DNA of 42,231 nucleotides. Origin: Silene noctiflora (Eukaryota > Streptophyta > Magnoliopsida > Caryophyllales > Caryophyllaceae). The first letter of the stretch is position 1. The number at the start of each line of letters is the position of its first letter. The stretch is from the NCBI GenBank assembly GCA_009801015.1, contig VHZZ01004323.1, positions 37,934 through 80,164 on the forward strand, in the 5' to 3' direction. The position numbers were made by a program, and so were the translations under genes. Below the pieces are notes generated by a model that searched no databases, had not been told where the DNA came from, and was given only the letters and a program-made list of their open reading frames with translations. Of this stretch, positions 38,515 to 42,231 are shown piece after piece.

Positions 38515-40466
38515 CTAGTTTTTGTACCCGTGTAAATGCATGGGCTAGAATTGGTATTTTAGTATTTGATTTTATTTGATTTTATTTTTTTTGCCATTTT
38601 GGTGTGTTCTAAAAACCTTGATCAGTTGATCCTATTTTTAGCATGGAAGAAACAAAAGGGTGGACATCTAAATCTATTCATTATTACATAACTTATTATA
38701 GTGAAAAGAGAGGTAAATTAATATACACATGTAAAATCTCTAAATGAATGCATAGTAATAATATTTTATCGTTGAATTTTACATATTGTCTTTAATCGAT
38801 TAGAGACAATATGAATAATACGTAAAAAGCGCTCTGTTAAAATACAATTTATTTTCGTTTTACTAATTAGGCTAAAAATTATATGTTTATTTTTTTATTT
38901 TTACTTTTTTGAAAGAAAGGATCAATTCATTAATAAATAGTCATACGACATTTACAACATGTGTCAAATTTGACCGGATACAAATTGATTAAAACCAAAT
39001 AAAATAAAATCTCATTCAAAGAAAGATCTGTAAACTTGAATTGTTCCAAGGCACGTCCTCTATCATATCGCCGCAACCAGCTTTTCACAAGAGGATCATA
39101 GAATCTTGAGCCTTGACGAGAAAAGATTCCATCTGACCAAGTTGAGTGCAACCAACAAACATGCAACATATGTAATACCATATAACGATCCATTACGAAA
39201 CTGATCTTCCGCATCTTCACCATATAAGGAACGACCAAGACGCTCTTATCTATATTTCCAATAGAACTGAAACCTAGAAAGACAAGGACCGAAAAAACTC
39301 CGAAAACAGAGACGGACAAGCGGATCTCACCAAAAGGGAGACTTTTATTGATTAATTCATAAATATTCATACTAAAAATTGATAAATAAAGCTATTTGGG
39401 GGCTTACCACCAATCCATTGTCGATGGAAGCCCCAGATTTGACTGAAGGAGGCTAGGGTTTTTTTAGAGAGAGGGAGAAAGACAAGTAATCTGCCCGGTG
39501 TTTATTTTCTTAAATGCAATGTAATTTGTTAAACTTCTTCAGCAAATACATTTACAATTCCTCTCAACATCCTCCTTGTCATTTCAATGGATTTCCAACG
39601 TATTGGCAAGAAATTAGTGAAATGACTTTTATATATCCTTTATTTTGATGAAAGTATTTATATAGCTTATCGATTTATTGCTAACACACATATATAACAT
39701 ATTTATAATCTAATTTGTACCCACTAATTCTCGCATTAATCATAACAATTTATTTAGGGAAGAAGAAAACTTTTGTATTTTGGCTAACTATTGTAATGCG
39801 AAATAAGCACTTCAATTGTTGGATATCTTAGTCTTAGCGTGCAATGAGACGAAGTCCTCTTTATAACCACCACCAAATGTATTCGCCATCTTTTTAATGA
39901 CATCATGGTAACCTGCTTCTGAATCCAAACATGACATATTAGATCAATCTAATGAAAAATTTCAATAATGGTTGGGTATAAAAATTAAATTTGGAGCTCA
40001 ATTACCGAATATTATGTAGAAATCAGTTAGTAAAGGAAGGTTGAGAAACTAATGTAAAAATCAAAAATCAAAACAACAAAAAAATATAAAACTATATGAG
40101 TTTAGCGGAATAGATGTACCTTAATAAATTGTTTTTTAATTTGATGAATAGGATGTTAAGAAAATGTGGGTATTTATAAGATAGAGAGAAGAATAATGTA
40201 TTCTTGAGTAACTTTTCATCTCCTTTGCTAATAACTTAGGAGTTAATGAAAAAAGGTGAATGTTTGATATAGTTAGGTCTTGATTGTCTTCGATTTAACA
40301 TTCCACGTCAATAATGAATTAAACTCTTAATTAAACACATCATACTACATGGATGATTGGTGACTTGAAATTTTGGTAATGCAAGGTGACACTTAGTAAT
40401 GCGAGGTGACATTTAGTTCATGTCTACGTGGCTTTTAATGTTTACCCTTTTAATAAGATTTATAGA
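38515..40466 (-). mobile_element. Candidate non-autonomous Helitron (1.95 kb)
   Basis: Read on the minus strand, the element starts at 40466 with TCTATAAATCTTATTAAAAG, a typical 5' Helitron end. It finishes at 38515 with a short hairpin (CCCATG...CACGGG, one mismatch, 38525-38543) followed 8 bases later by CTAG. The flanks are A (40467) and T (38514), as expected for insertion into an AT dinucleotide. There is no Rep/helicase coding, so it would be non-autonomous. It contains one larger ORF (38930-39370) on the same strand. It lies 378 bases upstream of the SCPL start codon. Termini are short, so the call rests on four matching features together. Confidence 0.65.
38930..39370 (-). CDS. Unrecognised ORF inside the Helitron candidate
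   Basis: A 146-residue frame starting MNIYELINKSLPFG. A hydrophobic stretch (VFGVFSVLVFLGFSSIG, about 22-38) is followed by a polar part (LHSTWSDGIFSRQGSRFYDP, RRYDRGRALEQFKF). I do not recognise a family. Upstream on the same strand, at about 39416-39470, ACCCTAG and a TCCATCGACAATGG segment resemble a gene start, so this may be a fragment of a host gene captured by the element. Base composition is richer in GC than its surroundings in the middle third, which supports former coding use. It may be a pseudogene. Confidence 0.35.
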   Translation of the reverse strand: MNIYELINKSLPFGEIRLSVSVFGVFSVLVFLGFSSIGNIDKSVLVVPYMVKMRKISFVMDRYMVLHMLHVCWLHSTWSDGIFSRQGSRFYDPLVKSWLRRYDRGRALEQFKFTDLSLNEILFYLVLINLYPVKFDTCCKCRMTIY

Positions 40467-40560
40467 TTAATCATTTCAGTTTATTAATACATTAAAGAGT
40501 CTGTAAATTACACTCAATAAAAAAAATAGTCACAAGCATTTGTAAAATGGTTACACATTA

Positions 40561-40963
40561 CATTTTTTTAAGGGTTTTTCTACATGGTGCCCTTGTACTT
40601 CTTCGAATTCTACATGGTACCCCTCACTTTCAAAAAATATTAGAGGTACCCCTAAACTTAATGAAAACATTATAAAATACCCAAACTTCTCTAAATTCCC
40701 TCTTTTTAATGTTTAGTTTATACATTTAATTGATTTTTCGACAATAATTTGTCATGCCATTAACATATAACCTGGTTTACTCAATCGTAAACATATTTTC
40801 ATTACAAAATTTAATTGATTTAAAAACGTAATTTTTAGCAGTTTGGGTATTTTAGGAACATTTTACTAACTTTAAGGATACCACCGATGTTTTCAAAAAC
40901 GCGGGGGTACCACGTAGAATTCGAAAAAACATAGGGGTACCACGTAGAAAACATTTTTTTTAA
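40561..40963. mobile_element. 380 bp MITE with ~100 bp terminal inverted repeats
   Basis: The element 40572-40951 has long inverted arms. The left arm contains TTTTCTACATGGTGCCC and TTCGAATTCTACATGGTACC. The right arm, read inversely, contains TTTTCTACGTGGTACCCC and TTCGAATTCTACGTGGTACC. Flanks CATTTTTTTAA (40561-40571) and CATTTTTTTTAA (40952-40963) form an 11-12 base duplication differing by one T, closest to Mutator-type lengths. No transposase. RNA across it would fold into a long hairpin. Confidence 0.75.
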
Positions 40964-40974
40964 TATGTTCACTT

Positions 40975-41345
40975 AATTTGTCAACATGTTACCATTTAAT
41001 TATTTAAACAACAAAAGTAACTAAATCAGTTTACTTATATATTACCATTTCATATAACTTACATTCTATAATAAAATGGTAACATATTATAAATTTTCAA
41101 TACTGAATTATATAAATTACGCACAAGTGGTAGCAAATTATCCAAAAATCATTTGTAAATCATACATAACCTACAAACATAGTTAATATACTAAAATGTG
41201 ACATATTTATGCAATATGTTACCATTTGTTTCGATAATCTATATATTTACATCAACAATTATCACATTTCATTTGCAACACCAATGGTCACATATTAAAC
41301 AAACACGACAACAAATTATCCAAAGCTCATTATAAATTACGTATG
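40975..41345. repeat. Degenerate repeat of TGGTAACATATTA-type units
   Basis: Units related to ATGTTACCATTT / AAATGGTAACATAT and CAAATTATCCAAA recur in both orientations, and one also lies before the MITE (ATGGTTACACATTA near 40547). The MITE therefore inserted into this repeat. No coding sequence. Confidence 0.5.
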
Positions 41346-41449
41346 TAAAACTCCTAGCCTTAACTAGACATTCTCAGATAACTAGAACTGTTACCATCTC
41401 AGTTTCCTGAGGTAGTGAATAACAAAGGTAAACAAAATCCAAATTAATT

Positions 41450-42231
41450 TATTTTAAATAACCAATAATGGTTTATTACATAGCCAAGATTAACTAATTA
41501 AACGATACATGATTATTACAACGCATCAGAAATAAAATAAAGACTAACATAAGTAATGATAAAGTCAAACTAAGTGATCTAGACAACTAAGGTCAAGTCT
41601 TCTCATTGCCTTGCACGCATTGTAAGTTTTATAATCTAAACTAACATGTTCTAGTCCCATAATGAACATGTAAACTAAATGCGGAAGCGATAAAAGAGAC
41701 CAGTTACTTACCTCCAGCCATTGTTTGAGATTATTAATCCGTCTTAATATAAAAACCCAATATCTTAATTCCCCAGATCTGACTTGGCTTCCAAACCCTC
41801 AGCCTCACAATTTAAATGGTGTATTTTCTTAATGAGGTAGGCTTGGTGAACCTTAATCAGAATAAATATGTTCCCCTTATATAGACTATTGCCATCAAAG
41901 AGTCAATTGAATAATTTCCTAAATAGTGGATGGTAAGTTATGGAAGATAATAGTGAGAACAGAATCCTACCTAAATCCCATCATATAATGGACCAACTTT
42001 ATTTCCATAAAAGTAACTTAATTAAATATTAATGTAGTACTTATTTATTTTATGGAATATGTTACATTCTTCCACTTGGTCCATTTCACAAGAGACACAA
42101 CATATATTAAGTCACTCACACCACACACATTTAACTTAATGGAATCCGTTATTGAAATAATGCTCGAAAATAAAATAATTGTCGTTTTGGGTCGGTTTTG
42201 AAAATAATTATCAAAATGGTGTCCACGTAGG
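41450..42231. mobile_element. Probable Ty1/copia-type LTR sequence, cut by window end
   Basis: Features seen in copia LTR or leader DNA of related plants are present: GACAACTAAGGTCAAGTCTT, TTCTAGTCCCATAATGAAC, AATGCGGAAGCGATAAAAG and CTTCCACTTGGTCCATTTC. No pol or gag coding appears, and neither end nor target duplication can be fixed before the window stops. The class is assigned from overall resemblance only. Confidence 0.4.

Overview
This is a stretch of plant nuclear genome. Evidence: AT-rich DNA, multi-exon genes with GT-AG introns (one GC-AG), plant-only protein families (QWRF/AUGMIN8, GTD-binding/DUF593, DMP/DUF679), a nuclear tRNA-Leu, and many plant-type mobile elements. The recurring TACGGAGTA motif, the AAGACGG and GTCTCACATGTGAGAC repeats, and an LTR carrying ACTCGRCCGAGT palindromes suggest a eudicot of the Caryophyllales, perhaps Caryophyllaceae. 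The order-level call is inferred from repeat style, not from a search. A few N bases mark assembly uncertainty.

Layout: (1) 1-9.9 kb holds an AUG8 (EDE1-like QWRF) microtubule-associated protein gene on the minus strand, with six coding exons (604 aa) and an inferred long 5' leader intron reaching a promoter near 9.9 kb. (2) 10-16.4 kb is a gene-free block of repeats: a GACCCG-rich element, a decayed Ty1/copia pol interrupted by a 1.24 kb solo LTR with intact target-site duplication, the copia end/LTR, and two tRNA-derived SINEs, one with a 17 bp target duplication. (3) 16.5-19.9 kb holds a GTD-binding (myosin-binding-protein-like) gene on the plus strand. (4) 20.46 kb: tRNA-Leu(CAA), minus strand. 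(5) 20.7-26.3 kb holds a RING-less plant MAT1 (CDK-activating-kinase assembly factor) on the plus strand, with five coding exons and one GC-AG intron. (6) 27.6-30.5 kb holds two tandem intronless DMP (DUF679) membrane protein genes, separated by a small MITE cluster. (7) 31.2-38.1 kb holds a ten-exon class II serine carboxypeptidase-like gene on the minus strand. (8) 38.5-42.2 kb is a second repeat block: a candidate 1.95 kb non-autonomous Helitron upstream of the carboxypeptidase gene carrying an unrecognised ORF, a 380 bp MITE with long terminal inverted repeats, a degenerate repeat, and LTR-like DNA running off the window.

The genes are not an operon or an evident pathway cluster. AUG8 (mitotic microtubules), MAT1 (CDK-activating kinase/TFIIH) and the GTD-binding protein (myosin/organelle cargo adaptor) are independent housekeeping or cell-cycle genes. 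From memory of Arabidopsis locus numbers, relatives of four of them lie close together on chromosome 4 (At4g30710, At4g30810, At4g30820, At4g30830), which suggests conserved microsynteny. I see no undescribed multi-gene system. The most informative signals are the Helitron candidate, the clean nested LTR insertion, the GC-AG intron, the overlapping uORF at AUG8 and the transposon structure between the DMP duplicates.
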